A stretch of DNA of 5,719 nucleotides from assembly GCA_003023165.1 (NCBI GenBank), contig PXSD01000136.1:1-5719 (forward strand). The letters run 5' to 3'. Origin of the DNA: Halobacteriales archaeon QS_9_67_15. Lineage in GTDB: Archaea; Halobacteriota; Halobacteria; Halobacteriales; Haloarculaceae. Positions 4,830-5,719 of this stretch are shown piece after piece. The stretch's first letter is position 1; the number at the start of each line of letters is the position of its first letter. A program made the position numbers and the translations under genes. The notes below the pieces were generated by a model. That model saw only the letters and a list, made by a program, of their open reading frames with translations. It did not search any database and was not told where the DNA came from.

Positions 4830-5719
4830 CTACCGCACGCCCCGTTCGCGTTCCCACGCCCGGAGCAGCGCCGTCAGCGTTTCGTTGACCGGCACCGGCT
4901 GGTCGGCCCGCTCGACGACGGCCCCGTTGAGCGCGTCCACCTCTGTCCGCTCGCCCGCGTCCACGTCCTGGAGCATCGACGACCGGTTGGCCGCGGTCGC
5001 GGCGGCAACTCGTTCGACCGCACTCGCGGCCGCCTCGTCCGAGAGGTCGATCGCTCGCTCGCGCGCGACGCGCGACGCCTCGATAGCGGCATCGCGCGCA
5101 GGCCGACGCGCGCAGCCGTCGACGAGCGCGCCGTTCTCGACTCGGGCGAGCGCGGTCACGGCGTTGATACCCGCGTTGACGGCCAGTTTCTCCCAGAGCC
5201 GCCGCGGCATGTCCGCGGCGACGGTCGTCTCGATGTCGGCCGTTCGGAAGGCGTCGCCCACGTCGTCCGCTGCAGTCGAAGCCCCTCTGTCTGGCGGTCC
5301 GAGCGCGACGTCGCCGCGACCGGTGCATTCGACGCGCCCGGGGCCGAGCAGGCGAGCGCCGTACGTGCACGTCCCGGCCAGGACCGGACAGTCGAGCGCG
5401 TCCGCCAGCCGCGTCTCGTTGCCCAATCCGTTCTGGAGCGAGAGCGCCCCACCGAGGTCGACCGTCGCCAGCGCGTCCGCGGCCGCGTCCGTGTCGAACG
5501 CTTTCACGGCGACGACCGCGAGGTCGAACGCCTCGTCGGGGACCGTCGTCGTGGCGGCGGGAGCGATTTGGTCCTCGACCGCGCCGACGATCCGGAGGCC
5601 GTCGCGACGGACGCGCTCGACGTGCGGGTCGCGGCCGACGAGCGTGACGTCGTGGACGCTCGCGAGCAGTCCGCCGACGAGACTGCCGAGGCTCCCCGCA
5701 CCGAAGACGATGACCTGCA
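4830..5719 (-). CDS. panE: 2-dehydropantoate 2-reductase (ketopantoate reductase), start just beyond right edge
   Basis: It reduces 2-dehydropantoate to pantoate with NADPH in the cytosol, supplying coenzyme A synthesis. The frame runs from the right edge to TAG at 4830-4832. The last two bases, read on the minus strand, are TG directly before CAG GTC ATC GTC TTC. If that NTG is the start, only one base is missing and the protein has 296 residues, typical for the family. On that numbering the Rossmann fold carries GAGSLG (7-12), with VAVKAFDT (71-77 region; K73) and LQNGLGN (95-101; N97). The C-terminal domain carries LWEKLAVNAGINAVTAL with the catalytic Lys at 178 and Asn at 182, and SSMLQDVDAGERTEVDALNG with S248, D252 and E260. 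These correspond well to the catalytic and binding residues of Escherichia coli PanE. A GTG at 5507 is not the start because it would delete the nucleotide-binding fold. The gene converges on the Agl23-type gene. Confidence 0.94.
   Translation of the reverse strand, partial: QVIVFGAGSLGSLVGGLLASVHDVTLVGRDPHVERVRRDGLRIVGAVEDQIAPAATTTVPDEAFDLAVVAVKAFDTDAAADALATVDLGGALSLQNGLGNETRLADALDCPVLAGTCTYGARLLGPGRVECTGRGDVALGPPDRGASTAADDVGDAFRTADIETTVAADMPRRLWEKLAVNAGINAVTALARVENGALVDGCARRPARDAAIEASRVARERAIDLSDEAAASAVERVAAATAANRSSMLQDVDAGERTEVDALNGAVVERADQPVPVNETLTALLRAWERERGVR

Overview
The window reads as ordinary chromosomal DNA of a halophilic archaeon (class Halobacteria). The evidence is high GC with almost exclusively G/C third codon positions in the genes, acidic soluble proteins, short AT-rich boxes centred about 27 bases before start codons (the spacing expected for leaderless transcripts), and a set of recognisable haloarchaeal families. 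I infer the lineage from these traits; the species cannot be named from the sequence alone.

Layout. (1) 1-289, minus: N-terminal part of pdxT, the glutaminase subunit of pyridoxal 5'-phosphate synthase, cut by the left edge. (2) 290-733: a 444-base intergenic region, AT-rich in places. It carries a perfect 16-bp inverted repeat (364-379 and 459-474), a degenerate third copy (594-608), the pdxT promoter box and probably the prsW promoter. (3) 734-1759, plus: a PrsW-family intramembrane protease, convergent with (4) ribE at 1781-2413, minus, a bacterial-type riboflavin synthase. (5) 2414-2564: a divergent promoter region with a core-promoter box for each flanking gene at identical spacing, and a palindrome just in front of ribE. 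(6) 2565-2813, plus: a small two-helix membrane protein of the DUF7533 type. (7) 2933-4804, plus: a large multi-spanning TIGR03663/Agl23-type protein linked to protein glycosylation. (8) 4830 to the right edge, minus: panE (2-dehydropantoate 2-reductase), lacking only the first base of its presumed start codon.

How the genes relate. Three encode cofactor biosynthesis enzymes (PLP, riboflavin/FMN/FAD, pantoate for CoA) and three encode membrane proteins (PrsW, the small protein, Agl23). They alternate in strand and no long operon is visible, so this looks like a mosaic of single-gene transcription units rather than one pathway locus. I found no mobile element genes, CRISPR array, rRNA or tRNA, and no convincing new multi-gene system. 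The parts most worth a second look are the inverted-repeat family between pdxT and prsW and the palindrome in the ribE core promoter.
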